Origin: Mesorhizobium sp.
Lineage (GTDB): Bacteria > Pseudomonadota > Alphaproteobacteria > Rhizobiales > Rhizobiaceae
Length of the DNA stretch: 39,995 nucleotides
Direction: 5' to 3'
Assembly (NCBI RefSeq): GCF_017306585.1
Contig: NZ_JAFKIC010000148.1
Span: 1 to 39,995 of the forward strand
Positions 9,386-17,637 of this stretch are shown here, in pieces (positions within the stretch are counted from its first letter, which is position 1; each line of letters begins with the position of its first letter). The notes beneath the pieces were generated by a model that worked only from the letters and a program-made list of their open reading frames with translations, made no database searches and was not told the origin of the DNA. The translations under genes and the position numbers were made by a program.

Positions 9386-10906
9386 CTAGAGTCCGAGCTT
9401 GGCGGCAAGGCCGATACGCTGCAGCTTACCGGTCGCCCCTTTCGGAATCTCGTCCAGGATCAGCACCTTGCGCGGCACCTTGAAGTCCGCCAGCCTCGTT
9501 GCGGCATGGGCGCGGATGTCGCTTTCGGTGGCGCTCATGCCCTCTCGCAGCACCACGGCGGCGGCAACCTCTTCGCCCAGCTTGTCATGCGGCATGGCGA
9601 AGGTGACGACCTGCGCCACCGCCGGATGGTCCATCAGCACGTCGTCGACCTCCAGCGGCGAAATCTTCTCGCCGCCGCGGTTGATGATCTCCTTCAGCCG
9701 GCCGGTCACCCTGAGATAGCCGTCCTCGTCGAGCACGCCCTGGTCGCCGGTGTGGAACCAGCCATGCGCGAAGGCGGTGGCGTTGGCATCCGGGTTCTTC
9801 TCGTAGCCCGATGTCACGTTCGGGCCGCGAATGACGATCTCACCGGTCTCGCCGGCTTGCATCAGCCGGCCGTCCGGCGCCATCACGGCGACCTCGGGTC
9901 CGCCGGCGGCGCCGACGCTGCCCGGCTTGCGCAGGCCCGGCGGCAGCCGGTTCGACGCCATCTGGTGCGCCGCCTCGGTCATGCCGTAGGATTCGATGAC
10001 AGGGCAGCCGAAAGTCGCTTCGAGTTCGGCCATCACCTGCGCCGGCAGCGAGGCCGAGGACGAGCGGATGAAACGCAGGCGCGCCGCCGCCAGCGCTTCC
10101 GCATTGCGCGCCGCGCGCGGCAGGATCGCCTGGTGCATGGTCGGCACCGCCGTGTACCAGCTCGGCTTTGCATCGCTCAGCCACTGAAAGAAGCGCAGCG
10201 CGTTGAAGCCCGGCGTGCAGTAGATGCTTCCGCCCGATGCCAGCGACGACAGCACCGCCGCGATCAGCCCATGGATATGAAACAGCGGCATGATGTTGAG
10301 GCAGCGGTCCTCAGCGCTCAGGCCCAGCGTCGCACCGATATGGCGGGCGGATGCCGCGACATTGGCATGGCTGAGCGGCACCAGCTTGGGGCGCGACGTC
10401 GTGCCCGACGTGTGCAGCAGAAGCGCGATGTCGTCTTCTCCCGCCATGTCGGGCGCTGCCTGCGGACCGACCGCCTTGCCTTCGATGGTGAAACTGCCGG
10501 CGGGGCTGTCGGGCCGCACGACGAGCCTGAGCACGCCGATACCCAGCCGCTCGGCCACCGTCACCGCCGGGCCGGTCTCACCCTCAGCCACCAGGATCGC
10601 CCTGGCGCCGATGTCGGTGAGATAGAAATCGAGCTCGTCGGCCCGGTAAGCAGGGTTGAGCGGCGCCGTCGAGGCGCTCGCCGCCACAGCGACGAAGGCT
10701 GTCGCCATCTCCGGCCCGTTCGGCAGCACGATCGCCACCCGGTCGCCCCGGCCGATACCCAGCGCATGCAGCCGTTCTGCGGTAGCGGCGATCAGGGCGC
10801 GCAGGCCGCCATGGGTGAGGGCCGGTCTATCAGGCGCCAGGATCGCCGGGGCATCATCGGCGCCCGCGACGAGGCGATGGGAGAGGTCTTTTGGGTTCGT
10901 GCTCAT
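9386..10906 (-). CDS. Acyl-CoA synthetase, oxalate-CoA ligase-like (AMP-forming)
   Basis: An ANL-superfamily ligase of about 506 residues that activates a carboxylate with ATP and CoA. Seen in order: the P-loop-like LLHTSGTTSRPKLVPLSH, the MPLFHIHGL segment, ESYGMTEAAHQMASN, the ATP-binding GDQG, GRLKEIINRGGEKISP and the C-terminal catalytic lysine in GATGKLQR. These motifs, especially TSRPK, MTEAxHQM and NLPPG-like NRLPPG, resemble yeast Pcs60 and plant AAE3, which are oxalyl-CoA synthetases. That makes oxalate a candidate substrate, although no oxalyl-CoA decarboxylase or formyl-CoA transferase is in the window. The ATG at 10906 is used; a GTG lies two codons upstream. The ketopantoate-reductase-like gene follows. 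Confidence 0.88.
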   Translation of the reverse strand: MSTNPKDLSHRLVAGADDAPAILAPDRPALTHGGLRALIAATAERLHALGIGRGDRVAIVLPNGPEMATAFVAVAASASTAPLNPAYRADELDFYLTDIGARAILVAEGETGPAVTVAERLGIGVLRLVVRPDSPAGSFTIEGKAVGPQAAPDMAGEDDIALLLHTSGTTSRPKLVPLSHANVAASARHIGATLGLSAEDRCLNIMPLFHIHGLIAAVLSSLASGGSIYCTPGFNALRFFQWLSDAKPSWYTAVPTMHQAILPRAARNAEALAAARLRFIRSSSASLPAQVMAELEATFGCPVIESYGMTEAAHQMASNRLPPGLRKPGSVGAAGGPEVAVMAPDGRLMQAGETGEIVIRGPNVTSGYEKNPDANATAFAHGWFHTGDQGVLDEDGYLRVTGRLKEIINRGGEKISPLEVDDVLMDHPAVAQVVTFAMPHDKLGEEVAAAVVLREGMSATESDIRAHAATRLADFKVPRKVLILDEIPKGATGKLQRIGLAAKLGL

Positions 10907-11023
10907 GGTCACCGATTATGGTTCAAACGACAGCTTTTGAAAGTCCGGCGGACGGTTGCGGCGCTGAACTATTGTTGATGCGGGCGCGGGCCGGCGATTG
11001 GCGAAGGCGCCGATGACAGCATC

Positions 11024-11080
11024 TTTCTCCCCGTCCCTATACGGGGAGAAATGCCCGGCAGGGCAATGAGGGGCAGCGCC
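11024..11080. repeat. Rhizobial-type palindromic intergenic repeat
   Basis: A perfect 11-base inverted repeat (arms 11024-11034 and 11041-11051, six-base loop) built on TTTCTCCCCGT, followed by a GC-rich tail ending GAGGGGCAGCGCC at 11080. The combination of a TTCTCCCCG hairpin and a GAGGGGCA tail is a widespread short interspersed element in rhizobial chromosomes (RIME-like). It sits in the 224-base gap between the gamma-glutamyltransferase and CoA-ligase genes. As RNA it would form a strong stem that could separate the two transcription units. Only this copy was seen in the window. Confidence 0.7.
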
Positions 11081-11130
11081 AACGCCTGTAAGCCAATTGC
11101 GGCCACCTACGACACGCCGATCCGCCATCC

Positions 11131-12717
11131 TCAATACCCAAGCGCCATTCCGTCCTTGCGCGGGTCCGAGGCGCCGGTCAGCGTGCCCTTTTCCCAGTCG
11201 ATCAGCACCGCCTGTCCCCCGCCTAGCGGGTGATGCGGCTCGATAATGGCATGGCCGCGCCGGCGCAGGCCTTCGAGCGCTTCCGCGGGCACGCTGCGTT
11301 CGGCCTCCACCATGCCGTCATTGTAGAACACGCGCGGCGCGTCCAGCGCCTGCTGCGGGTCCATGCCGAAATCGATCATGTTGGTGAGCAGATGGACATG
11401 GCCGAACGGCTGGTAGCCGCCGCCCATGACGCCGAACGGCATCACCACGCGGCCGTTTTTCGTGGCCATGCCGGGCATGATCGTGTGCATCGGCCGCTTG
11501 CCGGGCGCGATGGCATTGGGGTGTGCGGGATCGAGGCGGAAGCTCGATCCCCGGTTCTGCAGCACCACGCCGGTCCTGGGACTGACGACGCCGCTGCCGA
11601 AGGAATAATAGGTCGAGTTGATGAAGGAGACGGCGTTGCGGTCGCGGTCGACGACGGTGATGTAGACCGTATCGCTGCCCGGCAGCTCGACATCGGGCAG
11701 ATGCGTCATGGCCCGATCGCGGTCGATCTCGGCGCGCAGCCGGTCGGCATAGGCGCTCGACAGGAGTTCCTTCACCGGCACCGGCACATGGTCCTGGTCA
11801 CCGAGGAAACGGTCGCGGTCGCGGTAGGCGAGCCGCCCGGCCTCGATTTCCAGATGCAGCCGCTCGGCGCCGTTGGGGTCCAGCCCGCCGAGCTTGAAGC
11901 CCGACAGCATATTCAGCATCAACAGCGCCGTCAGGCCCTGGTTGTTCGGCGGCATCTGGTGGATGTCGTAGCCGCCATAGGAGGTGCTGACAGGCGCGAC
12001 ATAGTCGCCTTTGGTCGCCGCGAAATCCTCATGCGAATGCAGGCCGCCCAATTCCCTGAGCCGGCTCACCATGTCGTCGGCGACCGAGCCTTCATAGAAG
12101 CCGGCGCGGCCTTGTCTTGCGATGATGCGCAAGGTGGCGGCCAGTTCCGGCTGGCGGTGGACATCGCCGGCCATCGGCGCCTTGCCGCCGGGCAGGAAGA
12201 TGCGCGCGCAGTGTTCGTCGGCGGAAAGGTCCGTCTCCGGCTCCGCCCAGTCGAAGGCGACACGGTCATGCACGACATAGCCGTTCTCGGCATAGTGGAT
12301 CGCCGGGGCCAGCACCTCGGCAAGGCTCTTGCTGCCATGGTCCTCCAACAGCCGGCACCAGGCGTCGATCGCGCCCGGAACGGTCACCGCGTGCGGGCCC
12401 TGTTTGGGAAGTTCCTCGAACCCCTTGCCGCGATACCAGTCCACGGTGGCCGCCGCCGGCGCCCGGCCGGAACCGTTGAAGGCCAGCACCTCGCTCTGCC
12501 CCTTGGGGCAATAGAGCACGAAGCAGTCGCCGCCTATGCCGGTCGATTGCGGCTCGACCACGCCTTGCACGGCCGCCGCGCAGACGGCGGCGTCCATGGC
12601 GTTGCCACCGGCGCGCAGCATGTCGATGGCGGCAAGCGTCGAAAGCGGATGCGAGGTCGCCGCGACCGCTTCCGTGGCACGAACCGGCGAGCGGCCGGGA
12701 AACTGGAAATCACGCAT
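11131..12717 (-). CDS. Gamma-glutamyltransferase family protein
   Basis: A 528-residue Ntn-hydrolase proenzyme of the gamma-glutamyltranspeptidase family, which normally self-cleaves at a threonine and then hydrolyses or transfers gamma-glutamyl groups. Typical blocks are ATSHPLSTLAAIDMLRAGGNAMDAA, STGIGGDCF, NNQGLTALLMLNML, NSTYYSFGSGVV and the C-terminal GGGQAVLIDWEKGTLTGASD. The likely autoprocessing nucleophile is T350, in GSDTVYITVVD; the canonical TTH triplet reads TVY here, as in YwrD-like and cephalosporin-acylase-like branches. No signal peptide is visible, so it appears cytoplasmic. It starts 35 bases after the last ABC permease gene of a polyamine-type importer, so it probably acts on what that transporter brings in, perhaps a gamma-glutamyl amide. 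Confidence 0.92.
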   Translation of the reverse strand: MRDFQFPGRSPVRATEAVAATSHPLSTLAAIDMLRAGGNAMDAAVCAAAVQGVVEPQSTGIGGDCFVLYCPKGQSEVLAFNGSGRAPAAATVDWYRGKGFEELPKQGPHAVTVPGAIDAWCRLLEDHGSKSLAEVLAPAIHYAENGYVVHDRVAFDWAEPETDLSADEHCARIFLPGGKAPMAGDVHRQPELAATLRIIARQGRAGFYEGSVADDMVSRLRELGGLHSHEDFAATKGDYVAPVSTSYGGYDIHQMPPNNQGLTALLMLNMLSGFKLGGLDPNGAERLHLEIEAGRLAYRDRDRFLGDQDHVPVPVKELLSSAYADRLRAEIDRDRAMTHLPDVELPGSDTVYITVVDRDRNAVSFINSTYYSFGSGVVSPRTGVVLQNRGSSFRLDPAHPNAIAPGKRPMHTIMPGMATKNGRVVMPFGVMGGGYQPFGHVHLLTNMIDFGMDPQQALDAPRVFYNDGMVEAERSVPAEALEGLRRRGHAIIEPHHPLGGGQAVLIDWEKGTLTGASDPRKDGMALGY

Positions 12718-12752
12718 TGTCGTCTGGATATCCCATGGTCACTTGAACGAAA

Positions 12753-13553
12753 TCAATGCCGCCGGCCGAAGATCTGCGCGAGCGACAAGAGAAGGATCGA
12801 CAGCACGATCAGGCAGGTCGAGATGGCGGCGATGGTCGGGTCGATCTGGTCGCGCAGCGCGTTGAACATGCGCCGCGTCAGCGTCGTGGTCTCGCCGCCC
12901 GAGATAAACAGCGAAACCACCACCTCGTCGAAAGAGGTGATGAAGGCGAACAGCGCGCCCGAGACGATCGAGAAGCGGATCTGCGGCATCGTCACCTGCC
13001 AGAAGGCCGCGATGCGCCCGGCGCCGAGGCTGCGCGCCACCCGCTCCTGGTTCATGTCGTAGGAGCGCAGGCCCGACAGCACCGTCAGCACCACCAGCGG
13101 CAGCGCCTGCACCGTATGCGCGATGACGAGGCCCGTCAGCGTGTTGTTGAGCCCGATGCGCGCATAGAGGAAGAAGGTGCCGATGCCGATCAGGATCACG
13201 GGGATGATCAGCGATGCCGTCAGCAGCGCGTTGATGGTGCCGTTGAAGCGCAGCGTACCCCGGTTGATCGCATAGGCGGCCATGGTGCCGAGTGGTGTCG
13301 CCACCAGCACGGTCATGATTGCCACCTTGACCGAGACGATGGTGGCGTCGCGCCACTCCAGCGACTGGAAATAGCTCTGGTACCAGCGCAGCGACCATTG
13401 CTGCGGCGGGAACTGCAGCAGCGTTGAATCCGAAAACGACATGATGACGATGATGACCGACGGCGCGATCAGGAACAGCAGGATGAGGCCGCCCAGCGCA
13501 TAGAGCCACAGCCGTTGCCGGTGCAGGATAGGCAGTCCAACATCCCCACTCAT
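12753..13553 (-). CDS. ABC transporter permease, PotC-like
   Basis: Second inner-membrane permease of a spermidine/putrescine-type importer, 266 residues. Residues about 18-40 form the first membrane helix (LYALGGLILLFLIAPSVIIVIM), and several more hydrophobic segments follow. The conserved cytoplasmic EAA loop that docks with the ATPase is recognisable in ERVARSLGAGRIAAFWQVTMPQI. The start is the ATG at 13553, whose ATGA overlaps the stop of the preceding permease gene, indicating translational coupling. The frame continues upstream inside the previous gene, but that part is shadow coding. The gamma-glutamyltransferase gene follows in the same operon. Confidence 0.92.
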   Translation of the reverse strand: MSGDVGLPILHRQRLWLYALGGLILLFLIAPSVIIVIMSFSDSTLLQFPPQQWSLRWYQSYFQSLEWRDATIVSVKVAIMTVLVATPLGTMAAYAINRGTLRFNGTINALLTASLIIPVILIGIGTFFLYARIGLNNTLTGLVIAHTVQALPLVVLTVLSGLRSYDMNQERVARSLGAGRIAAFWQVTMPQIRFSIVSGALFAFITSFDEVVVSLFISGGETTTLTRRMFNALRDQIDPTIAAISTCLIVLSILLLSLAQIFGRRH

Positions 13554-14470
13554 CGCGAACTCCAAACGCCGGTTGCGCGCGCGCCGAGCAGCCACTGGAA
13601 CAGGCCGAGCAGGGCCAGCGTCACCGCCAGCAGAACCACACCCAGCGCGGCACCGGCGCCCCAGTTGGAATAGAGGCTTGTCGTCTGCTCCATGCGCATC
13701 GCCCACATGATCACCTTGCCGCCGCCCATCAGGGCCGGCGTGACGAAGAAGCCGAGGCACAGCACGAAGACGATGACCACGCCAGAGGCGAGGCCCGGCA
13801 GCGACAGCGGGAAAAAGATCTGCCGGAAGGTCGCGACCGGGCCGGCGCCGAGATTCATGCCGGCGCGCAGGCAGTCGGTGTCGATGGTCTTCATCGAGGC
13901 ATAGAGCGGCAGCACCAGGAAGGGCAGCAATATATGCGTCATCCCGATGACGACGCCCGAGAAATTGTTGGCGAGCGACAGCGGCTGGCTGATCACGCCG
14001 AGGTCGATAAGCCAGCTGTTGATCAGGCCCTTGCGCTGCAGGATCACCAGCCAGGCATAGGTGCGCACCAGAACCGATGTCCAGAACGGCAGGATGACGA
14101 AGATCAGGCAGATCGAGGCCGCGCGGCGCGGCAGTTGCGACAGCATATAGGCAAGGGGATAGCCGAGCAGCACACAGGCGCCGGTAACGATGAAGGCGAC
14201 CTTGAAGGTGGTGACGAACGTTTTCACATAGGACGCCTGCTCGAAGAAACGCGCATAATTGGACGCGCTGAGCGCACCGGTCTCGTCGAACAGCGACAGC
14301 CAGAACAGCCAGCCGACCGGCACGATGATGATGGCGAAGACCAGAAGCAGGCTGGGCGAAAGCAGCGCCAGAAGCCTGAGCTCTTCGCGCCGTGCGTCGG
14401 CACGCAGCGCCCGCGTGTTGAGAGTCCGGTCGGCGACCGTCTCGTTCGGGAGGGCGGATTGCGTGCTCAT
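13550..14470 (-). CDS. ABC transporter permease, PotB-like
   Basis: First inner-membrane permease of the polyamine-type importer, 306 residues. A cytoplasmic N-terminus of about 35 residues is followed by a strong helix (LLALLSPSLLLVFAIIIVPVGWLF) and about five more hydrophobic segments. The EAA-type loop is present (DCLRAGMNLGAGPVATFRQIFFPLSLPG). I set the start at the ATG at 14470, which overlaps the ATPase stop in an ATGA arrangement; upstream in-frame codons lie inside the ATPase gene and look like shadow coding. It pairs with the PotC-like permease, whose start overlaps this gene's stop. Confidence 0.92.
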   Translation of the reverse strand: MSTQSALPNETVADRTLNTRALRADARREELRLLALLSPSLLLVFAIIIVPVGWLFWLSLFDETGALSASNYARFFEQASYVKTFVTTFKVAFIVTGACVLLGYPLAYMLSQLPRRAASICLIFVILPFWTSVLVRTYAWLVILQRKGLINSWLIDLGVISQPLSLANNFSGVVIGMTHILLPFLVLPLYASMKTIDTDCLRAGMNLGAGPVATFRQIFFPLSLPGLASGVVIVFVLCLGFFVTPALMGGGKVIMWAMRMEQTTSLYSNWGAGAALGVVLLAVTLALLGLFQWLLGARATGVWSSR

Positions 14471-15558
14471 CCCTCGGCCGCCACCAGTATGGTGTCCTTC
14501 GCGTCGAGGCCGAGATTGATCGGCTGGCCCGGTGCGGGCATTTTCGCCAGCACGTCGCCGCGGCAATAGTCGCGCAGCGTCAGCTGGCGACCGTCGCGTA
14601 GCGAGGCATAGCAGACGAAACTGTCGCCCTGATAGATGATGTCGCCAACCGTGGCGCTGAGCACATTGACGTTGTCCGCCGCTTCGCCATTTTCGACCAG
14701 CCGCAACGTTTCCGGCCGCACCACCATCAGGTACCGGCCCGCCGCAGGCGCGGGCGCCGCCGTGCGGATTTTCCTGTCTTCATACCAGACCGATCCGTCG
14801 CGGCTTTCGACCGGAACGAAATTCGATTCGCCGATGAAGCCGGCCACGAACTGTGTCTTCGGCGCGGAATAGAGCGTTTCGGGCCTGTCGAGCTGTTCGA
14901 TGCGTCCGGCGTTCATCACCGCGATGCGGTCCGACATCGTGATGGCTTCGCGCTGGTCGTGCGTAACATAGACGGTCGTCATGCCGAGCCGCCGGTGCAG
15001 CGCGCGCAGCTCGATCTGCATGTGCTCGCGCAGGCCCTTGTCCAGCGCCGATAGTGGCTCGTCCATCAGCACGATGCGCGGCTCGAAGACGATGGCGCGC
15101 GCCAGCGCGACGCGCTGGCGCTGGCCGCCGGAAAGCTGGTCGACGCGGCGCTCGCCGAGGCCCGCGAGCTTCACCATCTCCAGCGCTTTCTCCACCCGCT
15201 CGGCGGTCTCCTTGGCGGCCACGCCACGCTGCTTCAGCGCAAAGGCGATGTTGTGGGAGACGTTCATGTGCGGAAACAGCGCGTAGTTCTGGAACACCAT
15301 GCCGATGTTGCGCCTGTGCGGCGGCGTGGCGATGATTTCGTCGCCGCCGACCTTGATCGAGCCGGCATTGGCTCTCGTGAATCCGGCCAGGATCATCAGC
15401 AGCGTCGTCTTTCCCGATCCGGAAGGCCCGAGCAGGGTCAGGAATTCACCGGCTTCCACATCGAGGTTGAGGTCGCGCAGCACATGAACGCTGCCAAACC
15501 GTTTCTCGATCGCGCGCATGCTGATCGGCAGCGCGGAAGGCGCAATGGACAAGATCAT
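14467..15558 (-). CDS. ABC transporter ATP-binding protein, PotA-like
   Basis: The ATPase of the polyamine-type importer, 363 residues. Walker A is GPSGSGKT (44-51), the Q-loop is at VFQNYALFPHM, the signature is LSGGQ (142-146), Walker B is IVLMDEP (162-168) and the H-loop is YVTHD. The C-terminal third is a TOBE-type regulatory domain (ESNFVPVESRDG, RPETLRL), as is usual for the PotA/FbpC/MalK group. The ATG at 15558 has a strong AGGAG site seven or so bases upstream. The binding-protein gene ends 84 bases before this start, and both permeases follow with ATGA overlaps. Confidence 0.94.
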   Translation of the reverse strand: MILSIAPSALPISMRAIEKRFGSVHVLRDLNLDVEAGEFLTLLGPSGSGKTTLLMILAGFTRANAGSIKVGGDEIIATPPHRRNIGMVFQNYALFPHMNVSHNIAFALKQRGVAAKETAERVEKALEMVKLAGLGERRVDQLSGGQRQRVALARAIVFEPRIVLMDEPLSALDKGLREHMQIELRALHRRLGMTTVYVTHDQREAITMSDRIAVMNAGRIEQLDRPETLYSAPKTQFVAGFIGESNFVPVESRDGSVWYEDRKIRTAAPAPAAGRYLMVVRPETLRLVENGEAADNVNVLSATVGDIIYQGDSFVCYASLRDGRQLTLRDYCRGDVLAKMPAPGQPINLGLDAKDTILVAAEG

Positions 15559-15642
15559 TTTCTCCTGGGCAGGGCTGCGAAAGCGGGGCGACGCATCGTT
15601 TCGGTTTGCATCGCCCCGCCATGTCAGGCTTTCGGTCGCGGC

Positions 15643-16683
15643 CTATTGCTGGATCAGATTGTTGAACTTCTCCGTCGCCTCGACCAGATTGTCGCGCCAG
15701 AACTCGGCGTCCTGCAGCACCTGCTTCTTGACGTTTTCGGGCGCCGAGTTGATGTCCTTGATCCGCTCCGGCGGAATCTTGCCGGTCTCGAAAGCCTTCT
15801 CGTTCACCGGGCCGTTGTCGACATAGAGCGGCAGGTTGGCCTGCAATTGCGGGCTGACGAACATGGCCAGCGCCTTCATTGCCGCTTCCTTGTTCTTGGC
15901 GCCCTTGGGAATGACCATGCAGTCGGCGGTGAGCACGCCCTGGTCGAAGGAGAAGCTGACCGGCGCGCCTTCCTTCTTCAACGTGCCGGCGCGGCCGTTC
16001 CAGATGCTCGCCATGTCGACCTCGCCATCCTTGACCAACTGCATGGCCTGCGCGCCTGACGTCCACCAGGCATCGACATGGCCGCGGATCTTGTCGACCG
16101 ATTTCAGCGCGCCGTCGATATCGACGGGGTAGACCTTGTCGATCGGCAGGCCGGAGGCGAGTGCCGCCACGCTCAACGTTTCCGTCGACTGGCTGCTGCT
16201 CAGCGCGCGCCGACCGGGAAATTTCTTGACGTCCCAGAAGTCCGCCCAGGTTTTCGGCCCTTTGTCGCCGAACACATCGGTCCGATAGATCAGCACGACG
16301 GAGGTGTAGGAAATGCCGACCCAGTCGTCATGGACGAGCTTCGGGTTGATGCCGCTCTTGTCGATGATGCCGTAGTCGAGCTTCTCGAACAGCCCTTCCT
16401 TGGAGCCGCGCGCGCATTCGTCGGCACCGAGTTCGGTGATGTCCCACTTCACCGCATTGCCGGTCACCTGCAGCCGCACATCGTCGAGGCCGTTGGTGGT
16501 GTCCTGCTTGATGGTGATGCCGAGCGCGGCGGCGGCCGGGTCGAAGAAGGCCTTGGTCTGGGCCTCTTGATAGGTGCCGCCCCACGAGGCGACGGTGATG
16601 GTGTCGGCGGCAAAAGCGGGGATCGCCGCCGCTGCCATGAGCCCTGCCATCGCGGCAATTCTAACGCTTTTGGTCTTGTTCAT
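15643..16683 (-). CDS. ABC transporter substrate-binding protein, PotD-like
   Basis: Periplasmic binding protein of the same importer, 346 residues. The signal peptide ends AFA-A at residue 25 and is followed by TITVASWGGTYQEAQTKAFF, the standard start of PotD-type (extracellular binding protein family 1/8) proteins for spermidine, putrescine and related cations. It is the first gene of a five-gene unit: binding protein, ATPase, two permeases, gamma-glutamyltransferase. A GGAG site lies eight bases before the ATG. The upstream spacer (16684-16908), shared with the divergent GntR regulator, contains two palindromes. The ligand is not determinable. The conserved acidic residues that bind polyamine amines cannot be assigned by eye. 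Confidence 0.93.
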   Translation of the reverse strand: MNKTKSVRIAAMAGLMAAAAIPAFAADTITVASWGGTYQEAQTKAFFDPAAAALGITIKQDTTNGLDDVRLQVTGNAVKWDITELGADECARGSKEGLFEKLDYGIIDKSGINPKLVHDDWVGISYTSVVLIYRTDVFGDKGPKTWADFWDVKKFPGRRALSSSQSTETLSVAALASGLPIDKVYPVDIDGALKSVDKIRGHVDAWWTSGAQAMQLVKDGEVDMASIWNGRAGTLKKEGAPVSFSFDQGVLTADCMVIPKGAKNKEAAMKALAMFVSPQLQANLPLYVDNGPVNEKAFETGKIPPERIKDINSAPENVKKQVLQDAEFWRDNLVEATEKFNNLIQQ

Positions 16684-16720
16684 GTCGGTTCTCCAACCGG
16701 TGTTCCCATTGTTTTTGATT

Positions 16721-16742
16721 TCGCATGCGATTTTGTATACAA
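16721..16742. promoter_or_regulatory. Candidate GntR/FCD operator: two adjacent perfect palindromes
   Basis: The 225-base spacer between the divergent PotD-like and GntR genes contains TCGCATGCGA (16721-16730) and TTGTATACAA (16733-16742), both perfect 10-base palindromes only two bases apart. TTGTATACAA matches the operator core of several FadR-subfamily (FCD) GntR regulators such as the VanR group. The site is about 40-60 bases upstream of the transporter start codon, a sensible position for repression. This is inferred from sequence only. Confidence 0.6.
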
Positions 16743-16908
16743 TTTTGAGTGTAGCTCCGGGATCGGCGTTGTCAACAGCGCTTCAAGCGGTCAGGGCAAC
16801 CAGCAGCGCACGGGGTCGGGGCGTGGCAAATCGCGCCGACTTTGAATACAGCTAGGCGACAAAACATATCGACTACCGGCGCGGACGCCGGAGAATTGGA
16901 AACGGAAC

Positions 16909-17610
16909 TTGGCCAAGGAAACCAGAAACACGCTGCGCGACTCCGTTTATTCGGCGCTCAAGGCGATGATTGTGACCGGCCAGATCCCGCCGGGCTCGCG
17001 CGTCACCGAGAGCGACATAGCGGCGAAACTCAATGTCAGCCGCACCCCCGTGCGCGAGGCCTTCAACCGGCTGGAGCGCGACGGGCTGGTCACCGGCCGG
17101 CCACGCCAAGGCTATGCCGTCACCGAATTCGACATCAACATGTTCCGCGAGGCCTTCGACATCCGCGAATTGCTAGACGGCCATGCGACGGAACTGGCGG
17201 CGGCCGCCGCGACGGAAAAAGACAAGGTGCGGCTGCGTGCCATGCTGGCCGAATGCGAGCGGCTGGCCGCCATTCCCGACCGCACGACGCGCGAAAAATT
17301 CCAGGAGCTGGAGGTCGGCATCGACCTGCACCGGGTCATTGCCGAGATCAGTGGCAATATCATGTTGCACGGCATGCTTTGCGGCATCCTCGACAAGTGC
17401 CAGCACTATGTCTGGACCGAATTGTTGTGGCTCGACGAATGGAAGATCGCCCGCGACGAGCATGCCGAGATCGTCGAGGCGATCTGCGCCGGCGACGCTG
17501 CCAGGGCCGGCGCCCTGGCGCGCGCCCATGTCAGGGGATCACGCGAAAACGTGCTGCGCCTGCTGCAGGCGAAGTCCGACTACCAGAGCTTTCTCGCCAA
17601 GGCGTCCTGA
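16909..17610 (+). CDS. GntR family transcriptional regulator, FadR/FCD subfamily
   Basis: A 233-residue DNA-binding regulator. The winged helix-turn-helix occupies about residues 10-75, with the hallmark ESDIAAKLNVSRTPVREAFNRLERDGLV. The helical FCD ligand domain follows (about 80-215), with the putative metal-binding residues in the DLHRVIAEISGN and DEHAEIVEAI segments (Asp and His ligands typical of the fold). The start is a TTG at 16909; no nearby ATG fits the frame, and GGA-rich sequence lies just upstream. It is transcribed divergently from the PotD-led operon and most likely represses it and itself through the palindromes at 16721-16742, with the imported compound or a breakdown product as inducer. 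Confidence 0.92.
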   Translation: MAKETRNTLRDSVYSALKAMIVTGQIPPGSRVTESDIAAKLNVSRTPVREAFNRLERDGLVTGRPRQGYAVTEFDINMFREAFDIRELLDGHATELAAAAATEKDKVRLRAMLAECERLAAIPDRTTREKFQELEVGIDLHRVIAEISGNIMLHGMLCGILDKCQHYVWTELLWLDEWKIARDEHAEIVEAICAGDAARAGALARAHVRGSRENVLRLLQAKSDYQSFLAKAS

Positions 17611-17637
17611 CCGGGCCTCGCCCAGCGGCAGGCAAGC

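Noticed and set aside
8062-9483. Open plus-strand frame (473 codons) opposite the LprI-like and ketopantoate-reductase-like genes
   Set aside because: Antisense shadow with arginine-rich, motif-free translation.
9506-10978. Open plus-strand frame (490 codons) opposite the CoA-ligase gene
   Set aside because: No motifs and shadow-like composition, while the minus strand holds a complete ANL ligase.
11230-13062. Long open plus-strand frame (610 codons)
   Set aside because: It runs antisense to the gamma-glutamyltransferase and a permease. The translation is rich in R, H, A, Q and D without family motifs, as expected for a frame opposite a high-GC gene.
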